NCBI GenBank assembly: GCA_964504195.1 | Contig: CAZDDI010000023.1 | Coordinates: 1 to 57,394, forward strand | DNA from: CAZDDI01 sp964504195 | GTDB taxonomy: Bacteria > Chloroflexota > Anaerolineae > B4-G1 > SLSP01 | Length of the DNA stretch: 57,394 bases | Direction: 5' to 3' | Shown here: positions 27,701-37,245 of the stretch, in pieces | Position numbering within the stretch: the stretch's first letter is position 1 | Layout: each line of letters begins with the position of its first letter | Translations under genes and position numbers: made by a program | The notes under the pieces: model-generated | Database searches by the model: none | Told to the model about the DNA's origin: nothing | What the model saw: only the letters and a program-made list of their open reading frames with translations

Positions 27701-29120
27701 AGGGCGTTGGACAATCCAGGTGTTGCTACAGGCGACTGAATCACAAACACTCAACAACGTGGTCGAAGTTTCAGGTGCGGATTACGATCCGAATCTCTCA
27801 AACAACCTATCCCTCGCGCAGCTTGTGATTAGCGAAGTGGCCGATTTGCGTATTGCCAAGAGTTTGCTCGGTCAGGTTCAGATAGATGGGCAACCCGGCG
27901 GCGTGACCACACTGTTACCCAACCGCGCCACAGCCGGAGCGATTATGACCTATACGATCACAATAACCAACGCCGGGCCTTCTACAGCGAGGAATGTAGT
28001 AGTGCAAGATCGGCTACCCGCCTGGTTGACAGTGCAGGCGACAGTGCCGAGTCAGGGCCTTTGTAATACTGCCATCCCTGGCAATCCGGCTGCGCCATTG
28101 ATTTGCACCCTGGGGACGCTTGGCCCGGAGCAAGATGCCACGGTCATCATCGTTGCACAGGTAGATGCCAAAACGCCGGATGGAACCCTGCTCGACAACA
28201 ACGCGCTGGTTTATAGTGACGGATACGATTCTAACAATATGGATAATTACGTCACCCATTTCACCATGATTGACGCTTGGGCTGATCTATCTGTACATAA
28301 AACAGCTGAGCCGACCACGGCTTTGCCGGGGCAGACGCTCACTTATACCATTGTCGTGCAGAATCGTGGCCCTAGTGATGCTGTTGGCGCACAGGTGTTG
28401 GATCTGCTTCCTGTTGGTATCACCGATGCTACGTGGACATGCGCGGCAACGGGCGGCGCGACTTATGCACCCTACGGAATAGGTAATCTCGTGGAGACGG
28501 TACAAGTGCCGGTAGGCGGTATGCTGGTCTATACACTGCGCGGTACGCTTAATACAGCTGCTCTAATCACCAACACCGTTACCGTAGCGGCGCCACCGGC
28601 TGCGGGCGATCCGTATCCGCTCGATAATAGCGATTCCGTTGTCAATCGCCCATTAGCCATCTACCTGCCGTTGGTGATTCGCTTTGAGCAAATTGCTACT
28701 GCACCAGATTTGGTCATTGAAGAGTTAATTGTAGGTAAGCATAGTGTACATGTAGTGATTGCGAATCAGGGGGATGCGCCGGTAACGCAGGGTTTCTGGG
28801 TGGATTTGTACATTGGTCCGCGCGTAGCGCCGCGCGCGGTCAACCAAATCTGGGTTGATCTTGCCGATCAGGGGATGACCTGGGGAATAAATATGTCGGC
28901 CTTGCCACTTGAACCAGGTGACACGCTAGTCCTTTCCGTAAGTGATCTCTATTACTGGGCGTCGCTCAGCCGGGTAACATGGCCGTTGGTTGAGGGAACG
29001 GCAGTTTATGCGCAGGTGGATAGTTATTCAGTAGATACAAATCATGGTTTGGTGTTGGAAGACCATGAGATTAGGGGTGACCCGTACAACAATGTTAGCG
29101 GGCCGGTGTATGTGCCGTAG
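24733..29120 (+). CDS. secreted DUF11-repeat surface protein, interrupted by an assembly gap
   Basis: A frame from ATG 24733 runs into the N gap. The frame after the gap ends at 29120. Removing the gap and one copy of the duplicated 55 bases (155 bases) joins both frames exactly, giving about 1410 residues. A signal peptide (about 1-27) is followed by a proprotein convertase P-domain-like module near 60-215. Eight DUF11 modules of about 120-140 residues follow, each opening with ADLxVxK...AGxxxxYTIxxxNxGPS. The order looks like four types A-B-C-D repeated twice. Then come YLPLVIRFE and a CARDB-like module of about 130 residues. A cell-surface structural or adhesive role is likely. The middle part is richer in GC than both ends. 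Confidence 0.85.
26697..26751 (+). repeat. 55-base sequence before the gap
   Basis: These 55 bases are identical to 26852-26906 immediately after the N run. They encode the segment GPAGSVCHLLAGQVTCDL of the fourth DUF11 module. Confidence 0.95.
26752..26851. other. assembly gap of exactly 100 N
   Basis: The run of exactly 100 undefined bases is the usual scaffolding placeholder. It is flanked by identical 55-base contig ends. Confidence 0.98.
26852..26906 (+). repeat. 55-base sequence after the gap
   Basis: This is the second copy of 26697-26751. Together with the gap it puts the reading frame out by two bases, which is restored when one copy and the gap are removed. Confidence 0.95.
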
Positions 29121-29181
29121 GATTTTAGCGCGTGCTTCTGTAGTTGCTGTCGGCTAGCGTGATAGTCTTGATTTAGAAATT

Positions 29182-29229
29182 AGAGCGTGAAACGTGACTT
29201 GTTGATCACGTTTCACGCTCTGTGTTTTT
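29182..29229 (+). terminator. intrinsic terminator after the DUF11 gene
   Basis: AGAGCGTGAAACGTGA (29182-29197) pairs perfectly with 29206-29221, followed by GTGTTTTT. Confidence 0.85.
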
Positions 29230-29279
29230 GCCCTCAGCACAGCTGTTTTTCCCCATTTAATGTCTTATACTCAACTCCG

Positions 29280-29288
29280 TGCTATAAT
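29280..29288 (+). promoter_or_regulatory. extended -10 promoter of the GH57 gene
   Basis: TGCTATAAT matches the extended -10 consensus TGnTATAAT. No good -35 box lies 16-18 bases upstream, which extended -10 promoters tolerate. The start codon is about 50 bases downstream of the expected transcription start. Confidence 0.5.
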
Positions 29289-29344
29289 ATCCTCATTCTA
29301 GGGTGGAGCAATCGTGGTTCCGTAATTTTAAGGAGGAAAGAGTG

Positions 29345-32300
29345 ATGCGTACACGTTGGTTCTCACTACTTTTGTTGCTGGCGCTGTTGTTGAGCGCCTG
29401 TGGGCCGAAGACTACTCCTGCACCTACCGCACTACCGACCGAGACTCCCACACAGGCAGCTACATCCGCGCCCACGGCTGTGCCTGATGATGTCATTTAT
29501 CTGGCAATTATCTGGCATCAGCATCAGCCGGTTTACTATCAGGACCCCGAAACGGGCGTTTACGCCAAACCCTGGGTGCGCGTCCACGCCACCAAGGACT
29601 ATGTGGACATGGCCGCGATGCTGGAGGACTACCCCGATGTCCATGTTACCTTCAATCTCACCCCCAGCCTACTACGGCAGATTAGCGATTTTGTAGATCA
29701 TGGCGCAAGTGATGAGTATTGGGTTCACACGCTCGTCCCCGCCGAGCAGCTCACTGAGGCCCACAAGCGATTCATCTTGCGCTATTTCTTCGACATCAAC
29801 CCTAAAATCATCGCGCGTTTTCCGCGTTATGTGGAGCTGCAAGCCCAACGTCCTGGCAATGACGAGGCCGTTGAGGTCGCTATCAGTGGTGGATGGAGCG
29901 CGCAGGATTTCCGTGATCTTCAGGTGCTCTTTAATCTAGGGTGGACTGATCCCGATTGGTTGGCTGAAGCGCCACTTGCCGCGCTTGTCGCGCAAGGGCG
30001 TAACTTTAGCGAGGCCGATAAGGCCGTGGTGCTGGCCGAGCACGAGCGCCTGCTCGCGGAAGTGATCCCTGTTCACCGCCGATTGCAGGAGCGCGGACAG
30101 ATTGAGATTACGATGACCCCCTTTGCTCACCCCATCCTGCCCTTGCTGGTGGATACGAACCTGGCGAAAATTGCCATGCCCTCCGCTGAGCTGCCCGTTC
30201 CCCCCTTCCGTTACGGCGGGGATGCGGTAGCACAGGTTGAGCGTGGTGTGGAGATGTACGAGGATCTCTTCGGCGTCGCGCCGCGTGGGATGTGGCCCGC
30301 TGAGGGTTCCGTCGCGCAGCAAATCGTCAACATGGTGGCGCGTGTTGGTATTCAGTGGATGGCTTCCGATGAGGGTGTGCTCGCCAAATCATTGGAGATG
30401 GACGGCTTCGCGCGCAACATTGACGATACGGTGATTCAGGCTGATGCCCTTTACCGTCCCTACAGTGTTGTGGGCGGCGATGGCATTCCCGTGGCGATGG
30501 TCTTCCGCGATGTTGTCATTTCCGACAAGGTGGGCTTCACCTACTCCGGACTTCCCGGCAATGTAGCCGCTGCCGATTTCATCAGCCGCATTCGTGCTAT
30601 TCACGAGCAGCTCAAGAGCGCCGGAGTGGAAGGTCCGAATCTAGTTACGGTGATTCTCGATGGGGAGAATGCCTGGGAGTATTACGACAACGACGGCAAG
30701 GAATTTCTCCACGGGTTGTACGAGCGTCTCTCCGCTGACCCCACCATCATCACGGTGACACCGTCGGAGTATCTGGCGATGTTCCCTGCTGAACCAAGTC
30801 GTGCGATTGATGAGCTCTGGGCTGGTTCGTGGATTGCACACGATTTTTCTACCTGGATCGGTGAGGATGAGGAAAACCGCGCCTGGAACTACTTGCTTCA
30901 GGTGCGCGAGATGTTCCATAAGTACGATACTGGTGTGCGCACGCCACCTAGCGCTGAGGCGCTTGAGGCGGCCCGCACGTTGATGTTTATCGCCGAAGGC
31001 TCCGACTGGTTCTGGTGGTACGGTGCGGATCAGAATTCCGGCTCGGATGAGGATTTTGATCTACAATACCGCAACACGCTCAAGCAGATTTATATTACGC
31101 TGGGCGAGACGCCACCGGACTGGCTGAGCGTCCCGATCATTGCTGAATCTCCCGCCGCTGCGGAGCAAGGTGCGACCGATCTGATCGCTCCCGACATTGA
31201 TGGCAGCGTTGCTGCGGGTGAGTGGGACGCTGCTGGTTATTACAGTGCCGCGGGTGGCGTGATGGCGGCGGGTAGCTTGCCGCTAGAGCGCCTCTACTAC
31301 GGTTTCGATGCACAACATCTCTATCTGCGGATGGAAAGTGCCTATCCCTGGAGCGCGCTGACCACTTGCGGCGGCAACGAAGCCTGTCGGAGCACGGTGG
31401 GGGTGTACTTCCTGCCGCCGGGCAGCGGTATGTCCAGTGCCTTCTCGCGCCATGGTGGGGCGCAGACTTATCTAGGCTTTGGTGCCACCCACTTGTTGGA
31501 ATTCGTCTATGGCAACAATGCTACGCTCACTGGCGTGGTCTTCTCCGCTTTTGATGGGGATGCCTGGACTACGACCAGCTTCCCGGTGGAAGACCTGCGC
31601 ATTGCAACCGCGGGAACGACGCTGGAAGCCGCCGTGCCGTTGGCACTGTTGGCTCCAGTAGGTGCGAACCTGGATAGCGGCGACCGCATTCAATTGCGCA
31701 CGATTCTGAGCCAGGGAACAACGGAGGCACAGAACGATCAGCAGATGCTCCCCACCAGTGGCCCGGCGCTTGTCGTCGTGCCGGATCTGGGCCTCACAAC
31801 ATTGGTGTTGGAGATTAATGATCCGCTCAATGACGACACCGGCCCAGGGACGTACACTTATCCGCAGGATGCCGTCTTCCAGCCGGGCGTATTCGATATG
31901 AGCTCGTTCAGCGTGGGATACGACGACACCTATATCGTGTTCCGGGTCACGCTACGCGGACCGCTGCAAAATGCGTGGAACTCGCCCAACGGTATCTCGC
32001 TGCAAACCCTGGACATTTACATTGACCAGGACGGGCCGGATAGCGGCGACCGCTTGCTACTGCCGGGGCGCAACGCCGCGCTCACGCCGGACTATGCTTG
32101 GGATTATGCTATTTGGGTAGAAGGCTGGACGCCCGGCGTTTACATCCCCGGTGCTGAAGCGCCCGTGCAAGTGGATACACAGTTGACAATCATCGCTGAT
32201 GCAGGCCAGAGCAAGATCACGGTCAAAGTCCCGCGCGCGTTGCTGGGCGATGACCCGGCGGCCTGGTCTTACGCAGTAGTGTTGCTAGGGCAGGAGGGTT

Positions 32301-32524
32301 TCCCCGCTTCGGGTGTCTGGCGCGTGCGCGATGTAAGTCCTGCTGCCGAGCAGTGGCGTTTCGGCGGCGCGGCTACCGGTGCCAGCCACGCGCGCATTTT
32401 GGATGTAATCTGGCCGGCGGATGCCACGCCTACCCAGGGCGAGATGCTGAGCGATTATACTGTCGCGGATAGTGTGCGCGATTTCACAGCTGACGACTTC
32501 GCGCAGATTCCGATGCTACCCTAG
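29345..32524 (+). CDS. GH57-family glycosidase, lipoprotein
   Basis: ATG 29345 is chosen because AGGAGG lies eight bases before it and a lipoprotein signal follows (lipobox LLSAC, Cys19). The open frame reaches back to a GTG at 29303. The protein has 1059 residues. A Thr/Pro linker leads into the GH57 catalytic domain with HQHQP near 57-61, GQIEI and HPILP. The probable nucleophile Glu is in MWPAEGS near 319, and the acid/base Asp is in ILDGEN near 438. From about residue 620 there are two beta-rich modules resembling DOMON/CBM9-type or glucodextranase C-terminal domains. It probably degrades alpha-glucans at the outside of the membrane. malQ at 37246 could process products inside. Confidence 0.88.
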   Translation: MRTRWFSLLLLLALLLSACGPKTTPAPTALPTETPTQAATSAPTAVPDDVIYLAIIWHQHQPVYYQDPETGVYAKPWVRVHATKDYVDMAAMLEDYPDVHVTFNLTPSLLRQISDFVDHGASDEYWVHTLVPAEQLTEAHKRFILRYFFDINPKIIARFPRYVELQAQRPGNDEAVEVAISGGWSAQDFRDLQVLFNLGWTDPDWLAEAPLAALVAQGRNFSEADKAVVLAEHERLLAEVIPVHRRLQERGQIEITMTPFAHPILPLLVDTNLAKIAMPSAELPVPPFRYGGDAVAQVERGVEMYEDLFGVAPRGMWPAEGSVAQQIVNMVARVGIQWMASDEGVLAKSLEMDGFARNIDDTVIQADALYRPYSVVGGDGIPVAMVFRDVVISDKVGFTYSGLPGNVAAADFISRIRAIHEQLKSAGVEGPNLVTVILDGENAWEYYDNDGKEFLHGLYERLSADPTIITVTPSEYLAMFPAEPSRAIDELWAGSWIAHDFSTWIGEDEENRAWNYLLQVREMFHKYDTGVRTPPSAEALEAARTLMFIAEGSDWFWWYGADQNSGSDEDFDLQYRNTLKQIYITLGETPPDWLSVPIIAESPAAAEQGATDLIAPDIDGSVAAGEWDAAGYYSAAGGVMAAGSLPLERLYYGFDAQHLYLRMESAYPWSALTTCGGNEACRSTVGVYFLPPGSGMSSAFSRHGGAQTYLGFGATHLLEFVYGNNATLTGVVFSAFDGDAWTTTSFPVEDLRIATAGTTLEAAVPLALLAPVGANLDSGDRIQLRTILSQGTTEAQNDQQMLPTSGPALVVVPDLGLTTLVLEINDPLNDDTGPGTYTYPQDAVFQPGVFDMSSFSVGYDDTYIVFRVTLRGPLQNAWNSPNGISLQTLDIYIDQDGPDSGDRLLLPGRNAALTPDYAWDYAIWVEGWTPGVYIPGAEAPVQVDTQLTIIADAGQSKITVKVPRALLGDDPAAWSYAVVLLGQEGFPASGVWRVRDVSPAAEQWRFGGAATGASHARILDVIWPADATPTQGEMLSDYTVADSVRDFTADDFAQIPMLP

Positions 32525-32600
32525 AAGGTGTGTCTTGAAACGCGAAGTGTGACGTGATGGGAAAGGTGCTGCCAGAAGCAACGTAGGACTCACGACTACG

Positions 32601-32637
32601 TAAAAAAACCCGCCCCCTGCTGATGCAGGGGGCGGGT
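32601..32637 (-). terminator. intrinsic terminator of rpoC
   Basis: Read on the minus strand, a 13-base-pair GC stem (32637-32625 with 32620-32608, loop of four bases) is followed by seven Ts. It lies between the convergent GH57 and rpoC genes. Confidence 0.85.
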
Positions 32638-32658
32638 AATGTTTACTCACGATTCACA

Positions 32659-35600
32659 TCACGGATACGGGCGCTCCAAATCAGTGATCAAGAACGTATC
32701 TATTGCCTCAACCTCTTCACTGAGCAACGTGCCCTTGGGCAGGTCTTTCTCAATGATGACCCCCTCGTATTCCTCAATCGGTCCATCTGAACCGCGAATG
32801 TCGCCTCGGTAGCCCGTCCCCGCAGGGATCAGCTTGCCGATAATGACGTTCTCCTTGAGGCCGAACAGGGGATCTTCCAACCCCTCTACCGCCGCGTTCG
32901 AGAGCACCTTGATTGTGTGCTGGAACGAAGCCGCCGAGAGGAACGAATCGGTTGCTAGAGCCGCCTTCGTGATGCCCAACAACACCTGCCGTGAGCGTGC
33001 GGGCTGCTTGCCCTGCTCCACCATCTCGCGGTTCGTCTGCTCCAGCCGAATCCGATCTACTACATCTCCCGGTAGGAAGAACGTATCTCCCGGATCGGTC
33101 ACGAGCACCCGGCTCAACATCTTGCGGATGATGATTTCGAAGTGCTTGTCGTGGATGTTCACGCCCTGCGAGCGGTATACTTCTTGCACTTCGCGCAGCA
33201 GGTAGACCTGCACTGCGTCGCGCCCTTGTACCTGGAGGATACGGTGGGGGTTTGGCACACCCTCGCACAACGGCGTACCTGCCTCAATTTGCTGCCCTTC
33301 GGCTACCAGCAAGCGCGTCGTGGTGGGAGTGATATACTCGTGTTCGTCGCGTACCTCGTAGATTAGGATCAAATCCTGTTCGTCGCGGTTGATGCGCCCT
33401 TTTGCCTTCGCGCGCAGCTCCTGCGTATCGTTGCGGGCTAAAATGTCACCCAGATTCACATCGTCGCCGTCTTCTACTACGATTCCCCAATCTTCAGGAA
33501 TATCGTAGCTGACCTTTTTGATTTGGCTATCCACGATCATGACCCGGTTTTCATCCCCGTCGCGGGTGATGTGGACGATGCCGCGAATATCGGAAATCTC
33601 CGCCTCACCCTTCGGCTCCTTGCGGGCTTCTAACAGTTCTTCAACACGGGGCAAACCGCTGGTGATGTCACCGCTTGACGAGGCTGTACCACCAGTGTGG
33701 AAGGTGCGCAGGGTAAGCTGTGTGCCCGGTTCACCGATGGATTGTGCTGCGATGATGCCGACCGCCGTCCCTACGCGCGACAAACCCCCGCGTCCCAGAT
33801 CACGCCCGTAACATGTGGCACAAATACCCAATTCCATATCGCAGGTCATCGGCGAACGCACGTAGATTTCTTCAATACCCAGGGTGTCTAAAAGTGCGCC
33901 TTTGAATTCGTCAATTTCTTCATTGCGATGGATGATGACCTCGCCTGTTTGTGGATTAACGACCGGTGCCGCCGCATACCGGCCGAGCGTGCGCTCGGCC
34001 ATCGTCTGCCCGGCGATGTCATCGCTGCGACGCAGCCATAAACCGGTGCGCGTCTCGCAGTCAATCGCGTTGATGATGACATCCTGTGCCGTATCCACTA
34101 GGCGGCGCGTGAGATACCCAGCGTCGGCGGTACGGAGGGCCGTATCGGCCAAACCCTTGCGTGAGCCATGCGTGGAGATGAAATACTCCAGCGCAGTGAG
34201 GCCCTCACGTAGGTTTGAGCGGATCGGTAATGCGATAATACGTCCGGAGGGATCGGCCATCAGGCCGCGCATCCCAGACAACTGCGCAATTGGCCCGAAG
34301 CCGCCCTTTGACGCGCCTGAATTTGCCATGACCGCAATCGGGCCGTAGGGATCCATACTCTGCCTTACTGCTTTCGAGACTTGATCACGCGCGCGCGACC
34401 AGATTTCGATGGTGCGGTTGTATTGTTCATCTTCGGTGAGCAGCCCGCGCCGGTATTGTCGCTCGATTTCCTCAACGGCCTGGGTGGCTTCGTTGATGAG
34501 CGGCTCCTTTTCCGGAGGCACCGTCAAATCGTAAACGGAAATTGTCACGCCGGAGCGGGTGGCATAGCCAAAGCCCATGTGTTTGATGTCGTCGGCCAGT
34601 TGGACCGTCGGTTCCGCACCAAGCGTGCGATAGCACAAGGCGATCAGGTCTTGTAGTGCGCCCTTATCCAGCGGTGCGTTGATGTAGCGTAGCTCATCCG
34701 GTACGATGCGGTTGAACAGGGCGCGCCCCACAGTTGTCTCGATCGGTTCTGGTGGGGCGGGGCGTTCATCGTAGACCTGTGCTACTTTGATCGTGGCGTG
34801 TAGTTCTACTTCGCCCAACTCGTAGGCCATCTCTACTTCGTTCAAGTCGAGCATGCCCTTGCCCGAACCCTTTGCCCCGGGCGCACCGTCCATCGTCATA
34901 TAGTAGATGCCCAGACACATATCTTTGGACGGGCCGATGATGGGCTGCCCATCAGCGGGTTTGAGCACGTTGCGCGAAGCCAACATCAGCTTGCGCGCCT
35001 CTTCCACGGCCTTGCGCGAGAGGGGGATGTGAACGGCCATTTGGTCGCCGTCAAAGTCGGCGTTGAAGGCCGAGCAGACTAGCGGGTGTAGTTGGATTGC
35101 CTTTCCTTCCACTAACACTGGCTCGAAAGCCTGGATACCCAGGCGGTGCAGCGTGGGGGCGCGGTTGAGCAGCACCGGGCGGCTGCTAATGACCTCGTCT
35201 AATACTTCCCACACTTCCGGGCGTTCCCGCTCGATGAGACGCTTGGCAGCTTTGACGTTGGTCGCAAAGTTGTATTCCACTAGCCGTTGAATGACGAAGG
35301 GCCGATAGAGCTCCAGTGCCATGGTCTTGGGCAAACCGCACTGATGTATTTTGAGATGTGGGCCAACGACGATAACGGAACGCCCCGAATAGTCCACGCG
35401 CTTACCCAAGAGGTTGCGGCGGAAGCGCCCCTTCTTACCCTTGAGCATGTCGCTCAGCGAGCGGAGTTGCCGACGGCCTCGACGGCTCATTGCTTTACCG
35501 CGCTGGCTGTTGTCAATGAGACTATCCACTGCTTCCTGGAGCATGCGTTTCTCGTTGTGGATGATGACCTCAGGTGCTCCCAGGTCGAGCAGGCGCTGTA

Positions 35601-36951
35601 AGCGGTTGTTACGGTTGATGACCCGGCGGTACAAATCGTTCAGGTCAGAGGTGGCAAATCGTCCCCCGTCGAGCTGTACCATCGGGCGCAGTTCAGGGGG
35701 CAGTACTGGCAGGATGGTGAGGATCATCCATTCGGGGCGGTTTCCGCTTTTACGAAGCGCTTCGATGACGCGCAAGCGGCGGGTCGCTTTCTTGCGCCGT
35801 TGGGCCGAGCGGCCTTGACGTACCTCGCGCCAGAGCTCTTCAGAGAGCTTGTCAAGGTCAATCCGCGACAAAATCTCGTGAACAGCCTCGGCCCCCATAC
35901 TGGCACGGAAGACCTGCCCCCATTTCTGGCGCAGTTCGCGGTAGCGCGATTCGTTGAAGAATTGCAAAGGGGTCAGGCTCAGAATTTCGTCGCGCTCTGC
36001 ATCGTAGTGGGAAATGATAGCTGCAACGCGCATCTGTAATTCGTCGCGCACGCCAAGGACTTCATCTTGCGCCCCTGGCTCGATGGCCGGGTGCGGAGTA
36101 TCGCCCAACGCAGCAGCCTGGCGCACGCGGATATCTTGTTCCAGAGTATCCAACGCATCCTGTGCTACCCGGTTGAGTAAGGTATAGTGCTTTCGCTCTA
36201 CCTGCTCGTCGCGATCCACAATCACAATATCGGTTGGCGTAAAGACAATCGGCGTGGTTAGCGTATGCCCCTTCATGCCATCCAGGCGTTCCTGCATAGC
36301 GCGGGCCTCGGCTAGAATGGCTTCAGTGCGGTCGTTGAGCTCATCCTCGAAGCGTTGTTTAATGGTGTCTGAAGCTTCAGTGGCTGCACGTTGTTCATGG
36401 TCTACCACATCCTGGAGCTCATCAATGCGTGACTGGGCCGCATCGTTGAGGGCTGCGATGCGTGCGTGACGCTCATCGTCTAGCCGTTTGAGCGCGCGCT
36501 GGCGCGCTTCCTCATCCACTGAAATCACAATGTATTGCGCGAAGTACAATACCCGGTCCAGGTTGCGCTTGGTGATGTCTAACAGTACGCTGAGGTGGCT
36601 GGGGACGCGGCGGGTGTACCAGACATGCGCTACGGGCGCGGCCAGCGTGATGTGTCCCAGACGTTCCCGGCGCACAGATGAGCGTGTGACCTCGACGCCA
36701 CATTTATCGCAGATAATGCTGCGATAGCGGATGCCCTTATATTTACCACAGTAACATTGATAATCGCGTGTAGGGCCAAAGATAGCTTCACAGAAAAGCC
36801 CGTCCTTTTCAGGGCGGAGACGCCGATAGTTGATGGTTTCGGGCTTGGTGACTTCGCCATAAGACCAAGAGGCGATGTCATCCGGTGAGGCCAAATTGAT
36901 GCGTAGCAGCTTGAAAGTACGCGCTTCGGTTATCTTCTCATCACGATTCAT
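32659..36951 (-). CDS. rpoC: RNA polymerase subunit beta'
   Basis: The protein has 1430 residues. The N-terminal zinc-binding domain has Cys pairs in CYCGKYKG and CDKCG (about 67-88). A coiled-coil insertion of roughly 100 residues (about 150-250) lies before the clamp region. The active-site motif NADFDGDQM is at 630-638. The trigger loop GEPGTQLTLRTFHTGG and the second zinc site (DCETRTG ... CDMELGICATC) are intact. A ribosome site GAGGGGG lies before ATG 36951. rpoB is not upstream: the next gene is divergent malQ. A promoter and a leader hairpin precede it. Confidence 0.98.
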   Translation of the reverse strand: MNRDEKITEARTFKLLRINLASPDDIASWSYGEVTKPETINYRRLRPEKDGLFCEAIFGPTRDYQCYCGKYKGIRYRSIICDKCGVEVTRSSVRRERLGHITLAAPVAHVWYTRRVPSHLSVLLDITKRNLDRVLYFAQYIVISVDEEARQRALKRLDDERHARIAALNDAAQSRIDELQDVVDHEQRAATEASDTIKQRFEDELNDRTEAILAEARAMQERLDGMKGHTLTTPIVFTPTDIVIVDRDEQVERKHYTLLNRVAQDALDTLEQDIRVRQAAALGDTPHPAIEPGAQDEVLGVRDELQMRVAAIISHYDAERDEILSLTPLQFFNESRYRELRQKWGQVFRASMGAEAVHEILSRIDLDKLSEELWREVRQGRSAQRRKKATRRLRVIEALRKSGNRPEWMILTILPVLPPELRPMVQLDGGRFATSDLNDLYRRVINRNNRLQRLLDLGAPEVIIHNEKRMLQEAVDSLIDNSQRGKAMSRRGRRQLRSLSDMLKGKKGRFRRNLLGKRVDYSGRSVIVVGPHLKIHQCGLPKTMALELYRPFVIQRLVEYNFATNVKAAKRLIERERPEVWEVLDEVISSRPVLLNRAPTLHRLGIQAFEPVLVEGKAIQLHPLVCSAFNADFDGDQMAVHIPLSRKAVEEARKLMLASRNVLKPADGQPIIGPSKDMCLGIYYMTMDGAPGAKGSGKGMLDLNEVEMAYELGEVELHATIKVAQVYDERPAPPEPIETTVGRALFNRIVPDELRYINAPLDKGALQDLIALCYRTLGAEPTVQLADDIKHMGFGYATRSGVTISVYDLTVPPEKEPLINEATQAVEEIERQYRRGLLTEDEQYNRTIEIWSRARDQVSKAVRQSMDPYGPIAVMANSGASKGGFGPIAQLSGMRGLMADPSGRIIALPIRSNLREGLTALEYFISTHGSRKGLADTALRTADAGYLTRRLVDTAQDVIINAIDCETRTGLWLRRSDDIAGQTMAERTLGRYAAAPVVNPQTGEVIIHRNEEIDEFKGALLDTLGIEEIYVRSPMTCDMELGICATCYGRDLGRGGLSRVGTAVGIIAAQSIGEPGTQLTLRTFHTGGTASSSGDITSGLPRVEELLEARKEPKGEAEISDIRGIVHITRDGDENRVMIVDSQIKKVSYDIPEDWGIVVEDGDDVNLGDILARNDTQELRAKAKGRINRDEQDLILIYEVRDEHEYITPTTTRLLVAEGQQIEAGTPLCEGVPNPHRILQVQGRDAVQVYLLREVQEVYRSQGVNIHDKHFEIIIRKMLSRVLVTDPGDTFFLPGDVVDRIRLEQTNREMVEQGKQPARSRQVLLGITKAALATDSFLSAASFQHTIKVLSNAAVEGLEDPLFGLKENVIIGKLIPAGTGYRGDIRGSDGPIEEYEGVIIEKDLPKGTLLSEEVEAIDTFLITDLERPYP

Positions 36952-36989
36952 AAGATTTCCCCCTCGGGCCGGATTTATCCATACAGCAT

Positions 36990-37031
36990 AAAAGAAGCGT
37001 TTGCAACCCCCTGCAGAGGTTTCAACGCTTC
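36990..37031 (-). promoter_or_regulatory. terminator-like hairpin in the rpoC leader
   Basis: On the minus strand GAAGCGTT (37031-37024) pairs with AACGCTTC (37001-36994), with an inner ACC/GGT pairing, followed by TTTT. It lies between the promoter and the start codon, so it could attenuate rpoC transcription. Confidence 0.5.
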
Positions 37032-37071
37032 AGGCGCAAATGATCATAGCTTTTCCAACATGGGCCAATAC

Positions 37072-37099
37072 ATTATACGCTGGTTACGTTAAAAGTCAA
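37072..37099 (-). promoter_or_regulatory. promoter of rpoC
   Basis: On the minus strand TTGACT (37099-37094) and TATAAT (37077-37072) are spaced by 16 bases, giving a leader of about 115 bases. Confidence 0.7.
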
Positions 37100-37172
37100 T
37101 CAGAAATCGTTTTTATCAGCTTGCGCGTGAGGATTGCGGAGTCCACACCATTAAGGCTATTGCTTCATGCAG

Positions 37173-37200
37173 TTGCACTTCTTCTGTTTTGGCGTATACT
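37173..37200 (+). promoter_or_regulatory. candidate promoter of malQ
   Basis: TTGCAC and TATACT are separated by 16 bases. A second TATACT lies at 37217-37222 without a -35 box. The start codon ATG 37246 follows with AAGGAG six bases before it. Confidence 0.5.
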
Positions 37201-37245
37201 TTCCAGCAATGCACACTATACTTCCGGGACGAAAAGGAGCAGGAT

